A stretch of DNA of 57,306 bases from Elusimicrobia bacterium GWA2_51_34 (GCA_001799565.1 MGTS01000031.1:1-57306); one strand, 5' to 3'; shown: positions 15,751 through 24,472, counted from the stretch's first letter. Numbers and translations are program-made. The notes: generated by a model from the sequence alone, not told the origin.

Positions 15751-17310
15751 TTACCCCTCCTTCAGCTTGTCCAGGTCTCTTTTCTTAGCCTGAACCTCGT
15801 CCTTGCTCAGCCCCGTCTTGTGCTCAATCTCCTTGAAGACGGTGCTCTTGCCGGCGGTATCCCTCACATAGCAGCGCAGGATTCCAGACGGCGTGAGTTC
15901 CAGCTTTACTTCTATCCGCTCTGTGGGGTTCGCCTCAGGTGGAAGGTCAGTGAGCTGAATCCTGAAGATTTCCTTGCAGTCATCCGCCAGGGTTCCAGGC
16001 TCACCCTCAAGCAGGCGAACAAGCGCTACCGTCGATGTCGGTTCCTGGAGCATGTACTTCTTTGTAATGCTTGTGCCCAGGGAGAAGCCCTTCTCAAGGA
16101 TGACAGATATCTTTTCCTTGGACTCCCCCATCAGGATAGCTCCGACACCTATGCCGTGAGTCAGGATATCACGGATGTCGGGCAGGCGCGCACCACCCAC
16201 CACCAGAGACTTCCCTTCCTTCTTAGCGAGCTCTGAGGCTCCATATATTCCGGCCCCCATCGCTACTGCGAGGTCTATGTCTACTATCCCCTCTTTCAGC
16301 GGCTCAACCCCAGCGATGCTAGCCATGAGAGGGCGGAAGGCGGCCAGCCGTGAACTGCCGCCGACCAGCAGCACTTTGTCCGGCTTAACCTTGTTCTTCT
16401 CCAAGAGGCCCCTGGTTATCTCAACGATCTTGTCTAGTTGGGGCTTCGCCAGCGCGCTGAGCTCATCCTGGGCGTAAGGGAAAGAGACATCCTGCCCTTT
16501 GGCCTCCATAGAGAACACATGCTTGTCCTTCGATGCGAGGATGCGCTTTGTCTGTTCCGCGCGCTCCCGGATCATCTGTAAGAAGCGCATATCTTCGGAA
16601 GAAGTCCGGTCGAACTTAACTCCGACCTTGTTAAACTTCCCCTCAACATGCGCTGCCAAGTTCCCCGTAATGTCCTCTCCACCCAAGCTGGTATCGCCGG
16701 CCGCATCTAGTATGACCAGTTCATCACCCTCTTTGCGGAGCAGGGTGCTGTCGTAGGTCCCGCCGCCGAAATCGCAGACAAGCAGGATTTCATCAGACTT
16801 CAGCCCTGTGTTGTATGCGATAGCCGCGCAGACAGGCTCATTGACGATGCGCAGCACCTTAAACCCCGCTATCTCAGCGGCCTGCTCGGTGGCCTTGCGC
16901 TGCCCTTCACCGAAGTAATGGGGAGTGGATATCACCGCCCACGTGATATCCCTTCCCAGAGCAGTCTCAGCATCCGCTTTCAGCTTCTTAAGCAGGATGG
17001 CTGAGAGGTCTATCGCAGAGTAGCTTTTCCCATTCTCATCTCGGTAGGTTTCCAGCGGCTTCCCGTCCGAGTCAAGCTTCCCCACGGAACGCTTAAACTT
17101 GCTCATGGTTTCAAACTGCATGGACTGGTTAGCCGCAGCCCTCCCAACAAGCGGCGAACTACCTGGCGGAAAAGCGATAACAGATGGGGTCATCTGCTCA
17201 CCTTCCGCGTTCCGCAAGGTCTCCACCTTGCCCTCACTGTTGACCCACGTGACCGCGCTGTTGCTGGTACCCAGGTCGATACCTACCACCAGTTCACTTA
17301 TCTTGTTCAT
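15751..17310 (-). CDS. Hsp70 (DnaK-like) chaperone lacking the lid
   Basis: 519 residues from the chosen ATG (17310), which has GGGAGG six bases upstream. The nucleotide-binding domain is intact: VGIDLGTSNSAV (phosphate 1), LLVCDFGGGTYD (phosphate 2) and VLLVGGSSRL (adenosine). The substrate domain keeps only the beta part (RIEVKLELTPSGILRCYV, ending GLSKDEVQAKK); the alpha-helical lid of ordinary DnaK (about 100 residues) is missing. Such short Hsp70s are usually dedicated to a single partner. It overlaps the GrpE gene by 17 bases, and no canonical DnaJ is present. Confidence 0.85.
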   Translation of the reverse strand: MNKISELVVGIDLGTSNSAVTWVNSEGKVETLRNAEGEQMTPSVIAFPPGSSPLVGRAAANQSMQFETMSKFKRSVGKLDSDGKPLETYRDENGKSYSAIDLSAILLKKLKADAETALGRDITWAVISTPHYFGEGQRKATEQAAEIAGFKVLRIVNEPVCAAIAYNTGLKSDEILLVCDFGGGTYDSTLLRKEGDELVILDAAGDTSLGGEDITGNLAAHVEGKFNKVGVKFDRTSSEDMRFLQMIRERAEQTKRILASKDKHVFSMEAKGQDVSFPYAQDELSALAKPQLDKIVEITRGLLEKNKVKPDKVLLVGGSSRLAAFRPLMASIAGVEPLKEGIVDIDLAVAMGAGIYGASELAKKEGKSLVVGGARLPDIRDILTHGIGVGAILMGESKEKISVILEKGFSLGTSITKKYMLQEPTSTVALVRLLEGEPGTLADDCKEIFRIQLTDLPPEANPTERIEVKLELTPSGILRCYVRDTAGKSTVFKEIEHKTGLSKDEVQAKKRDLDKLKEG

Positions 17311-17815
17311 TGTGTCCTCCCTTGTTTTTGCACCGCATCTGAACCACAACTCCGGCCGGCCTGACCACCTTATCTTTCACCTTGTAGCCAAACCTCAACT
17401 GCTTTACAATGCACGGAGATTCCGAGGGCCCTTCCACAACATGCTCAGCCCGGTGTAGCAGCGAGTTAAAGGCTCCATCTATTGAAATGGGCTCAAGGCC
17501 CGCCCGCTCAAGTATTCCCTCCAATTCCAGCCGCAGAGAGGCTAATTTGGGCCCGCGCCTTTCCAGGCTTTCAAGACGATCCAAGAAAATCAGAAGGTCC
17601 CGGACGAGGCCTTCAAAAGCCCCCATCGGGATAACAACCCCGCTGCTCTCAAGGCGCTGGATGATACCCCGCGCCACACCAGCCGAGAAAGCAGGACCAT
17701 TAATTTCCTCAATTATTTTCCCGACTTCCTGATTGTTTTTTCCAAGGCTGGAAAAAATGTTTTCTAGCCGGGAATTAATCCGCGACAACAGCAGTTTGAC
17801 CATGTGCCTTTTCAT
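17294..17815 (-). CDS. GrpE-like nucleotide exchange factor
   Basis: 173 residues. The C-terminal half follows the GrpE beta-domain: LELEGILERAGLEPI, then HRAEHVVEG and GYKVKDKVVRPAGVVV. The N-terminal half is helical with LLIFLDRLESLE, shorter than the long coiled coil of ordinary GrpE. It would reset the neighbouring Hsp70. The start at 17815 has AAGGAG four bases away; a second ATG at 17803 is possible. A 121-base gap separates it from the ATPase gene, room for an internal promoter. Confidence 0.75.
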   Translation of the reverse strand: MKRHMVKLLLSRINSRLENIFSSLGKNNQEVGKIIEEINGPAFSAGVARGIIQRLESSGVVIPMGAFEGLVRDLLIFLDRLESLERRGPKLASLRLELEGILERAGLEPISIDGAFNSLLHRAEHVVEGPSESPCIVKQLRFGYKVKDKVVRPAGVVVQMRCKNKGGHNEQDK

Positions 17816-17936
17816 ATGGCTCCTTTAAGTATTAATTCCTTATATTACTGCCGAAATACTTTTTTCCTCAAACCTTCCGTTACAGATGACACCCCCTTTT
17901 TTTCCTGTAATTAATCAGGAATAAAGTTGAATGCCT

Positions 17937-20150
17937 TTATACTAGGGCAATCACACCCAAAGCCGGCCGGCCATGCCCAGTATGCGGCAACGGCACCGTT
18001 TTAACCAAGCTCTTGGCTTTCATGGTGCACAGAACCCTCTGCCAGGCGCCTCCATTAAGGCCTGTGTGCTGGCGGAGTTCAGGAATGCTGATTGCCCGCC
18101 CGTGCAGCTTCAGGTATTCTCTGGCTGCGGTCAGAACGCCTTCCTCAGCCGGGCTGCGGTCTGTTTTATAGATTATGTTGGCAGTAGACTGAGGGTTTGC
18201 CCGCAAGGCCATCCCAAAGCCCTGATTCACCGCCCGTATCTCTTCATCACTCAATTCGCGTACCGAACTGAGGGGCGGCCGTATATAGGTCTTGATACCC
18301 GGTATCCCGGGAGCAATTATGAGCGCCTCACCAACATTGAGGGTCTTCACAGTCTCGGCAGCCGCCTTTGTAGAAAAACCAGCCACGTACTCAAGTTCGG
18401 CCTTATCAGTGGACTTGAGGAGAAACCGTGCCCCCACCATATCTCGTACCGACCGTCCGCCTGCGCCTTTATAGTCACAAAGCGATTGGGAAATAAGTGT
18501 CATTGATAAGCCGTACTTGCATTTTTCGCGGGCTATGCGGGTTATAAGCGTGAGAACCTCTCCTGCCATAGCCTTAGCTTCCGGCGACCTTACACCGCCG
18601 GGAAGACAAGAATGAGCTTCCTCAATAACCAGCGAGAGGGCCACATCCGTTGTTTCTACGGACAGCTCGTTATTGATCATTTGGAGTATGTCGCGTACGT
18701 AGGTGCACCTGGCAAGGTCAGGATCTTCAGAGCGCGTAGCCAAGTCTTTAAAGGTTACCGCAGAATAACCGACCATCAAGTCGCGCAGGTCATCAGGAAG
18801 GGGCATACCAACCGGGCTACCAGGAGTATAAATCCTGAACTCAAAGCCCCTGGCATAACTGCGCGGAATCTTGAGCGTGTCATACCTTTCCATTACCTTG
18901 GAATCAGAGGCCGGCTTTGTCAGCCCAGTTGACTGCCTGGTTGGATCTAGTATCAGAATTGTCTTTACCCCAGCTGCAATCTCATTCTCGGTCTGGACTG
19001 CACGGACATAACTTTTCCCGCCCCTTGTTGCACCACTGTCATAAGTTATCCCCGGTTTTATCGGGTAATACAGAGGGATTTCGCTAATATTAGCTCCCTC
19101 CATAACGAAACCGAGCAGTCCACCATATTTCGGCAGCGAATAGGTGGGCACTAAGGCGGCCGGTGCCGTATCAAGCTTGACCAGGACGTTCTGAAACATT
19201 TTGGCCGGCATGGCCTTGCTTGTCTCAACAACAACCCCTTCCTTGGTAATGATGTCTTGATTGCAGGAAAGCATCAGGCAAGCTTCTATTTCACGCTTAA
19301 GTGCTTCAAAGCCGGCGGAGCCGAGGCAGGCCAGTTGGCGGGGGCTATCAACGGCCTCCCACTCTGCCATGAAGAACATGCTGGGGACCTTCATCTCAGA
19401 AACCGTTACTTTGAACGCCCCCATCAATTTCTGCTTAATCTCGAATTGATCCACTTCAGTGACGTCCTTGAGTATTCCAGCGAGAGCAGCACAGAACTCA
19501 TCGCCATTGCTGGCAACTACAAGCGGTGTTGAGTATGTAAACCTAAAGAGGCTCAGTCGGCCATGGGTCTGGTATTTCCCCTGCAGGTCCGCTATATTCT
19601 CTGTGACCTCGCGCCTTTCCTTAGTGGCCGCTGCAAGTTCCTGAGTTCTAGCCTTTATGGCACGCTCTTTATCGAAGAGGTAGCCTTTGGCTACCCCGTC
19701 AGTGGCCTCTCCGCGCTGTAGCAGCTCACGCATGCTTTTGGTATAGGAAAGTTCTTGCGCGTTCTTTTCTGCAGCCTTATTTATAAAGTCTAGCGCGGCG
19801 TTCGGATCCGAGTCGACCGGCACCTTCAGTACTTCCTTTGCCCTGAGGAGCGACAAGGTATCTGTAGCATCCCCGAGAAAAGAAATACTGAGATGCGCCG
19901 TCCCAAGACGTTCAAGTGCATCCTGAATATTGGGCAGTTCCCTGACGAAAGTCTCCCCGTCCTTAGTGATATTTTTGAGAACATAGGATTTTGCTGCCTT
20001 AAGGGCAATCATGTTTCCAACCAAGCGAGCAACTACGAGCACCCCGTCCTTCAACCAATATGAGGCTGGATACTGCACCTTGCTCTGGGCTATCCTAATA
20101 AAGCCGGCGGCACGCATAGCCCGGCGCATGTATGAAGGGTTATGGTTCAT
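17937..20150 (-). CDS. HerA/TraG-like P-loop ATPase
   Basis: 737 residues. Walker A GATRGGKS (373-380), Walker B LSLVIEEAH (506-513), and later LISQS and ARFLLKS segments typical of HerA-FtsK motors. Residues 1-340 are a family-specific part with a coiled coil (about 160-190). The C-terminus (about 660-735) is a winged helix (EYLKLHGRAISIPELRQHTG). Hexameric motors of this group move DNA or protein in conjugation, repair and phage defence. It is the motor of this operon. It overlaps the zinc-finger gene upstream by 11 bases. No relaxase or VirB-type channel gene is seen nearby, so conjugation by itself is not supported. Confidence 0.8.
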   Translation of the reverse strand: MNHNPSYMRRAMRAAGFIRIAQSKVQYPASYWLKDGVLVVARLVGNMIALKAAKSYVLKNITKDGETFVRELPNIQDALERLGTAHLSISFLGDATDTLSLLRAKEVLKVPVDSDPNAALDFINKAAEKNAQELSYTKSMRELLQRGEATDGVAKGYLFDKERAIKARTQELAAATKERREVTENIADLQGKYQTHGRLSLFRFTYSTPLVVASNGDEFCAALAGILKDVTEVDQFEIKQKLMGAFKVTVSEMKVPSMFFMAEWEAVDSPRQLACLGSAGFEALKREIEACLMLSCNQDIITKEGVVVETSKAMPAKMFQNVLVKLDTAPAALVPTYSLPKYGGLLGFVMEGANISEIPLYYPIKPGITYDSGATRGGKSYVRAVQTENEIAAGVKTILILDPTRQSTGLTKPASDSKVMERYDTLKIPRSYARGFEFRIYTPGSPVGMPLPDDLRDLMVGYSAVTFKDLATRSEDPDLARCTYVRDILQMINNELSVETTDVALSLVIEEAHSCLPGGVRSPEAKAMAGEVLTLITRIAREKCKYGLSMTLISQSLCDYKGAGGRSVRDMVGARFLLKSTDKAELEYVAGFSTKAAAETVKTLNVGEALIIAPGIPGIKTYIRPPLSSVRELSDEEIRAVNQGFGMALRANPQSTANIIYKTDRSPAEEGVLTAAREYLKLHGRAISIPELRQHTGLNGGAWQRVLCTMKAKSLVKTVPLPHTGHGRPALGVIALV

Positions 20151-20685
20151 GGGTTATCTCCTTGGCGATATCAGCCCCCAGTTCCGCGAGTTTCTTTTTA
20201 AGGCGGTTCGCTTGCATAATCACCATAAGGTCGTCACCTTCCTCCGAAGAACCGCTATGGCCGGATTGAAAGATAGATAACTCTTCTTTGAGAAGTTCTA
20301 TTTTTTTATCAAGTATGTACTTGCGGTTTTCGAGTGCTTCATTACTCTCGATACCCTGCTTCTGCTCAGCAGCGCACTTGGGGCAACATTTCTGCGCTTT
20401 GGCAAGTTCGCCAACGGAGGAACGGTGGCTCTTGCAGAGAGGGTTGCCGCAAATACACTTGGCCTCACATAAAACGCAAGTCGCAATGCCGCAGACGCTG
20501 CAATTCCCTCTCTGGTCCCGGGCTCCCCCTGCAAGCGCAGCACCACAGTTCGGGCAATTGGAGAAAACATTTATATGAGTCTCCGTTATCTGTTCCCTCT
20601 CGTCGTCAGTCATGTCGGACTTATGCTTGGCATAGGTGCGCCCGAACTGATCCACCTCAAGTTCATTTTTTATTACCCTTTTCAT
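20140..20685 (-). CDS. Zinc-finger protein with C-terminal coiled coil
   Basis: 181 residues. Residues about 44-105 carry many paired cysteines: CPNCG, CSVCG, CVLCEAKCICG, CKSH and CCPKC, enough for two or three zinc sites. Residues about 120-170 are a coiled coil (YILDKKIELLKEELSIF ... RLKKKLAELGADIA). Good ribosome site GGAGGCGG. Its Cys/His layout resembles that of the next gene upstream, so the two may be paralogous adaptors. Role unknown; its position just before the ATPase gene suggests a partner of that protein. Confidence 0.65.
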   Translation of the reverse strand: MKRVIKNELEVDQFGRTYAKHKSDMTDDEREQITETHINVFSNCPNCGAALAGGARDQRGNCSVCGIATCVLCEAKCICGNPLCKSHRSSVGELAKAQKCCPKCAAEQKQGIESNEALENRKYILDKKIELLKEELSIFQSGHSGSSEEGDDLMVIMQANRLKKKLAELGADIAKEITHEP

Positions 20686-20699
20686 TGCCGCCTCCTTCT

Positions 20700-21215
20700 T
20701 TACTGCGCATCCATCTTCTTTGCCTCTTCCTCCGCCTTCTGTCTAAGCCGCCAAGTGTTGGCCTTTTTCCAAACTTCCGGAAAGCATGTAAGACAGTATT
20801 TTTTGTCACCGCTTCCGTCATCCAGTTCCTCGAGATGAGACGGGCAGAAGTAGCGTTTGCATTTAGCGCAGTAGCCCATCCGGGATTTAAGCCCATACCC
20901 ATTACATCCCGGATACTGACACTGCCCCCCTATACCGGAGAGATCTGTATGTTCGCCAAATGAGCTCAGGTGAAAAAAGCGCTTTACGTAATACCGCGGA
21001 CCGCTCGCAGTCTCCTGGGCAACTTCCATCTTTGTGGGAAACCCTTTGGAGTTGATTACGGCAGGTTGCTCATGACAGACCCTGGTGCCAAACTCTTCTG
21101 ATGGGGATATTGGGATATCATTGGTCGGTGGCACCGCCGGCCCCGTTGGCGGCGTAGTGGGGACCACCGGTGCCTGTATAAGGAATTTTAATATCTTCGC
21201 GAAGATACTATTCAT
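20700..21215 (-). CDS. Zinc-finger protein with Pro-rich N-terminus
   Basis: 171 residues. An amphipathic start MNSIFAKILKFLIQ, then a Pro/Thr-rich stretch (about 16-38), a beta-like region with RYYVKRFFHLSSF, and a C-terminal zinc module CQYPGC ... CAKCKRYFCPSH ... YCLTCF. Start at 21215 because GGAGG lies nine bases upstream and the ATG overlaps the stop of the membrane-protein gene (TAATG). Family not recognised. The C-terminal helix is Lys/Glu-rich. Confidence 0.6.
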   Translation of the reverse strand: MNSIFAKILKFLIQAPVVPTTPPTGPAVPPTNDIPISPSEEFGTRVCHEQPAVINSKGFPTKMEVAQETASGPRYYVKRFFHLSSFGEHTDLSGIGGQCQYPGCNGYGLKSRMGYCAKCKRYFCPSHLEELDDGSGDKKYCLTCFPEVWKKANTWRLRQKAEEEAKKMDAQ

Positions 21216-21628
21216 TAGCCTTGCCTCCAAGATATAATGAACTGGATAATTACAAGAAACACGAAAAGGGCACGGAAGATAGTGGTTATCGTTCTCTGGT
21301 TGCCTGCATACTGCGATAAATAGAAGGCTATGTGCTCCGGGAGCCTGATGCAAGCCAGCGTGGCGGTTATAAGCAAGAAGAGGTATAGTTGGGGGCACAA
21401 CTTTCTGAGTAAGTAGAAATTGATGCTGAAAACTGTAGTTGTAGCCACGTAGAACACAATGACATTCAGGAAAGAGTTTTTAATCCCCCTGTTCCACGCC
21501 AGAGTAAAAAGCAGAAGGGCGAGCAGGAACCAGAGCCCGAAGCGGAACAGCAAGCTATGCATCGGAGAGAATCTTGCCGCATACGCGGTGTTAACTATTT
21601 TTTCCCAGGTCAGCCCAATGACATCCAT
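21215..21628 (-). CDS. Four-helix integral membrane protein
   Basis: 137 residues with four hydrophobic segments (about 25-43, 50-72, 78-96 and 112-134), for example FGLWFLLALLLFTLAW and LFVFLVIIQFIISW. No recognised family. It is part of the operon and the likely membrane anchor for the soluble components. AGGAG precedes its ATG (RC of the bases at 21629-21640). Confidence 0.6.
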   Translation of the reverse strand: MDVIGLTWEKIVNTAYAARFSPMHSLLFRFGLWFLLALLLFTLAWNRGIKNSFLNVIVFYVATTTVFSINFYLLRKLCPQLYLFLLITATLACIRLPEHIAFYLSQYAGNQRTITTIFRALFVFLVIIQFIISWRQG

Positions 21629-21644
21629 AAGGTTATCTCCTCAG

Positions 21645-21827
21645 CTATCTTTTAGGCTCCGTGAGTAACAGCCCACCATTCACGGCCACTTTGCCCTCAA
21701 GGCCCCAGTCCGAAAACCATTTCAGGACAACCAGGTCCTTTTTAAGGTCTACTGAGAGCACCTTAACACGGCAGCCGCGCGGCGATAAATAAAGCTTGCC
21801 TACAACAGCTTCACGTGCAAAAACCAT
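21645..21827 (-). CDS. Small beta-rich protein
   Basis: 60 residues from the ATG at 21827, which has GGAAGG six bases upstream; the open frame extends to 21890 but through a hairpin. The pattern MVFAREAVVGKLYLSPRG ... VLSVDLKKDLVVLKW suggests a small SH3-like or KOW-like barrel. No family recognised. Second gene of the operon. Confidence 0.5.
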   Translation of the reverse strand: MVFAREAVVGKLYLSPRGCRVKVLSVDLKKDLVVLKWFSDWGLEGKVAVNGGLLLTEPKR

Positions 21828-21838
21828 AACAACCTTCC

Positions 21839-21873
21839 CGCCCCACACCCCAAAGTTCACAGGGTGTGGGGCA
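21839..21873 (-). promoter_or_regulatory. Hairpin just before a ribosome site
   Basis: On the minus strand CCCCACACCC pairs with GGGTGTGGGG around a nine-base loop, ending a few bases before the GGAAGG of the gene at 21827. It could set the expression ratio between the first gene and the rest of the operon. No T-run follows, so it is not a terminator. Confidence 0.45.
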
Positions 21874-21893
21874 CACATTACATACGACACGGA

Positions 21894-22052
21894 TTACACG
21901 GAGTGCGTGCTTACCTGTTGGACACACATTGCCGCGAGTTCAGATAACTCTTCTTTAGACAACGCAATCAACTCTTTTTCGAGCACAGCATTGTCTGTTA
22001 TCCCGAAGAAGGTTTTAATGGCCTCTAACGATATTTCCCCCGTTGTGTTCAT
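21894..22052 (-). CDS. 52-residue helical protein, first gene of the Hsp70/HerA operon
   Basis: The minus strand reads MNTTGEISLEAIKTFFG, then LEKELIALSKEELSEL and AAMCVQQVSTHSV before a TAA. AGGAGGAATT directly before the ATG is the strongest ribosome site of the region. It is acidic and helical and I do not recognise a family. A product this short can be missed by gene callers. First gene after the promoter region, so possibly a regulator. Confidence 0.6.
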   Translation of the reverse strand: MNTTGEISLEAIKTFFGITDNAVLEKELIALSKEELSELAAMCVQQVSTHSV

Positions 22053-22108
22053 AATTCCTCCTACAAACTGACCTTTCCGCTTTACATATAATTAAACCTA
22101 ATGCAGTT

Positions 22109-22133
22109 ACACTAATTAAGGTGGTTTTAGTGT
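22109..22133. promoter_or_regulatory. Possible operator of the Hsp70/HerA operon
   Basis: ACACTAA (22109-22115) and TTAGTGT (22127-22133) form a 7-bp inverted repeat with 11 bases between, about 60 bases upstream of the first gene, next to AT-rich TATATG-like sequence. Confidence 0.35.
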
Positions 22134-22388
22134 GACTTTATTTCACCCCAACAAAGGAGAGCGTCCGAATCACTCAATAAACTCGGATACGCACGCTCAT
22201 CGGTTAAACGCTGTGGAAGGATTAGGCCCGAGGCCGTAAGGATAGAACGAGACAATACGCAAACCACTCACGCAGGACAGTCAATACATGCAGGGAGTCA
22301 TACTTCGAAGGAAGAATAGATTAACTGCTTGGCTCTTAACATCAGCTACCGGAAAGCCAGAAAGATTATGGCGAGGACAATAGAGTTA
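22134..22388. other. Gene-free stretch, possible structured RNA
   Basis: No open frame with coding character. It holds a hairpin GAGCGT...CCG / CGG...ACGCTC (about 22158-22200), GGCCCGAGGCC (22225-22236) and otherwise purine-rich sequence. It could be an RNA gene or the leader of the leftward operon, but no known class is recognisable. The gap 23205-23465 is similar and shows nothing. Confidence 0.3.
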
Positions 22389-23204
22389 TTAGGTGTAAGG
22401 CTTATTTAAATAATACTGTGAAGGACTCATAAGAAAAGAGTCATACAGCTTTCCCAATATGGATGCGACTTTTATCTGTAATTCAGTACGATCGTGCACA
22501 TCAAATATTTTAAATAAAGCATCCCTATGACTTTTAAATCCATTATCATCCATCGCTTTTTGTTGTTTTCCCTTCACAATCTTTTCGAACCCCTCTATAA
22601 TAGACGCATATTGCTTGTCTTTACATATCTCACGCAAGACGTCAATTCGCGCCGGGGTTAACTTGTCTTTTTTATTTCGCGCATAGGATTGGAGCATAAT
22701 CACTGGGTCAGAACATAATCCCATAAAAGCTTTCAGGCCATGAGGCGTAACCTCAACAAGCTGCTTTCTTTTCAACTCTTTCGTCAGATACTCAAAGAAT
22801 TCGGACTTAGATATTAAGTAACCGGATAAATCTTTTGCTCGAATCTTCTCATACGAAATGCGCTTAGGTCTGCTCAGGCTCTCCCGATAATTCTTATCTA
22901 TGGTCCGCATTCTTTCTTCAACAAGAAATGTGATTAATGCCTTTAACATGTGTCGAACAATACGATTAGAATACGCCCCGCGCATAAACTGAGAAACCAA
23001 GAAATCAATTTCGTTATTAATCTCCACATAAAGATCTGCTTTACCCTTTCCCCTCCATTTATATGCCATTACTTTTACGGCATCCTGAAAGATGGCAAAC
23101 GATAGATTTTGAAATGCATCATTCAAATTTTTCTCCCTCAACACTTGCCATCCCGAACGCAACTTAAAAGTCTTTTTAATGCGTAATTGATAGATAGGTT
23201 CCAT
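22389..23204 (-). CDS. Protein of unknown function, helical and basic
   Basis: 271 residues from the ATG at 23204 (GGAGGGG six bases upstream). No signal peptide, no membrane segment. Sections such as NRIVRHMLKALITFLVEERMR, FFEYLTKELKRKQLVEVTPHG (winged-helix-like) and ELQIKVASILGKLYDSFL suggest a helical regulator. No family recognised. It is separated by long gaps on both sides and probably transcribed alone. Codon use is AT-richer than the operon at 13.6-22 kb. Confidence 0.55.
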   Translation of the reverse strand: MEPIYQLRIKKTFKLRSGWQVLREKNLNDAFQNLSFAIFQDAVKVMAYKWRGKGKADLYVEINNEIDFLVSQFMRGAYSNRIVRHMLKALITFLVEERMRTIDKNYRESLSRPKRISYEKIRAKDLSGYLISKSEFFEYLTKELKRKQLVEVTPHGLKAFMGLCSDPVIMLQSYARNKKDKLTPARIDVLREICKDKQYASIIEGFEKIVKGKQQKAMDDNGFKSHRDALFKIFDVHDRTELQIKVASILGKLYDSFLMSPSQYYLNKPYT

Positions 23205-23465
23205 ATTTACCCCTCCGGGCAATGCGTCGAATCAGCGCTCGGCCAGTTTCTCTAACTTAACGGCGGACTACTTCCAGCCATCTTTTCAAGATTCCTGATT
23301 CTTAAACATGAATATTTGAAGTAGTACCTCAGATTTCCCTAAATTTATTTAGTTATTGTGCAGCGTCCCGTATCTTCTTACCAAACATATCCCTGATATT
23401 GATGTGTGGAAATTGGATCGAAAGGTAATCTCGCAGCAAGCGGTCAAGGAAGTATCAAGTTGCAA

Positions 23466-23687
23466 CTATTCTTCCTCATAGCCTTCATATACATACCCTA
23501 CTAGAACAGGTTTTTCATCAACATAGGTATTAACGCGCAAGCAAGATTCACAGAAAAGTCCCATACTAGTCCTATAAACATTTGTTTTTCTATAAGCGTA
23601 AAAAGGCGAACCGCTACAGTGAGGACACTTATTATATACTGGCAGACCGTCAACTTCAGTCATTCTTTTGAGTTTCTTATCCACCAT
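23466..23687 (-). CDS. Small zinc-ribbon protein
   Basis: 73 residues with CPHC (about 22-25) and CESC (about 48-51), a classic zinc ribbon, and an acidic C-terminal tail. AAGGGGAT precedes the ATG. Function unknown. It may be the last gene of the defence cargo but a 157-base gap separates it. Confidence 0.6.
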   Translation of the reverse strand: MVDKKLKRMTEVDGLPVYNKCPHCSGSPFYAYRKTNVYRTSMGLFCESCLRVNTYVDEKPVLVGYVYEGYEEE

Positions 23688-23844
23688 AAAATCCCCTTAT
23701 AGGCCCCCGGTAAGTTACAAATAGTTTGACGTAGGTAAAAGGCACCTTTTGCCTAGCAATTACGGATTCGATACAGATGTTTACTTACTTATTATACAGC
23801 CGTCCACACTTTTTTCGTCCAGCCTAAAATACTTAAGGCTATAT

Positions 23845-24471
23845 TTAGTTAATGACACCAACTATGAGTTTATAGGACCGTGGCTCCCCATTAATCATAT
23901 AAGATACCGGTAGACTACAACAAATGAGTGGGGCGATTACTATAGTATTCCCTGTTTTTTTGTAATTATCAATAAACGCTTGGTCTTTTATCGGTAATGC
24001 ATAATGAACCCGGCAATAGTCAAAGTACCCATAGAATTTCGGTTTACCATCATAATCCGTTTCAATGATTGTTAGCTTATCAACCTTGATTAAATATAAC
24101 GAGTTTTTAACTCCTAAACATTTTATCTCATCTAGCGTTAAGTATTTAGTCTGTGCAGGTGTGCCAGATGGCAGCCAGATATTTTTGGGATTATCTAAAT
24201 ATTCGACAAGCTCATTTTTGCTTTTATGCCCTTCTTTTCGCCATGTCTTTTCTGTGTATAGATGGTTTTCTGTTTGATGGAAGTCAGGTCTTGGTGCAAC
24301 TAGTTCGACAGTAACCACATCGCCTAGTTTAAATTTAGAAACTTCTTCATTAGGTGCGGCCCCCAATGTAGATACCGGACGTATCCAATCATGTGTTTTT
24401 ATGTCTTTCCCAGCAACACATTTGGCTTTATTTTTTTCTGATAAGGCAAGCAATACGATTTGTCTTTTCAT
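23845..24471 (-). CDS. Dual OB domain-containing protein
   Basis: 208 residues starting MKRQIVLLALSEKNKAKCVAG then DWIRPVST, the N-terminal pattern I remember for the dual-OB family; a second beta-barrel region is around YLIKVDKLTIIETDY. OB folds bind nucleic acid, so a DNA- or RNA-binding role is likely. It follows two DUF488 genes, with 21 bases between. A run of ten G on the coding strand lies directly before the ATG and serves as its only ribosome-site-like sequence. Confidence 0.65.
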   Translation of the reverse strand: MKRQIVLLALSEKNKAKCVAGKDIKTHDWIRPVSTLGAAPNEEVSKFKLGDVVTVELVAPRPDFHQTENHLYTEKTWRKEGHKSKNELVEYLDNPKNIWLPSGTPAQTKYLTLDEIKCLGVKNSLYLIKVDKLTIIETDYDGKPKFYGYFDYCRVHYALPIKDQAFIDNYKKTGNTIVIAPLICCSLPVSYMINGEPRSYKLIVGVIN

Positions 24472-24472
24472 T

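Noticed and set aside
17937-20150. Conjugative coupling protein (TraG/VirD4) as a firm call
   Set aside because: The motor fits the HerA/TraG superfamily, but there is no relaxase, VirB4 or pilus gene in the window to support conjugation.
22139-22388. Group II intron or RNase P RNA
   Set aside because: No domain V, no intron-encoded protein and no RNase P core motifs could be found.
23205-23465. Broken transposase remnant in the gap
   Set aside because: A plus-strand stretch gives a protein-like segment (DIDVWKLDRKVISQQAV) but no wider similarity or repeats support it.
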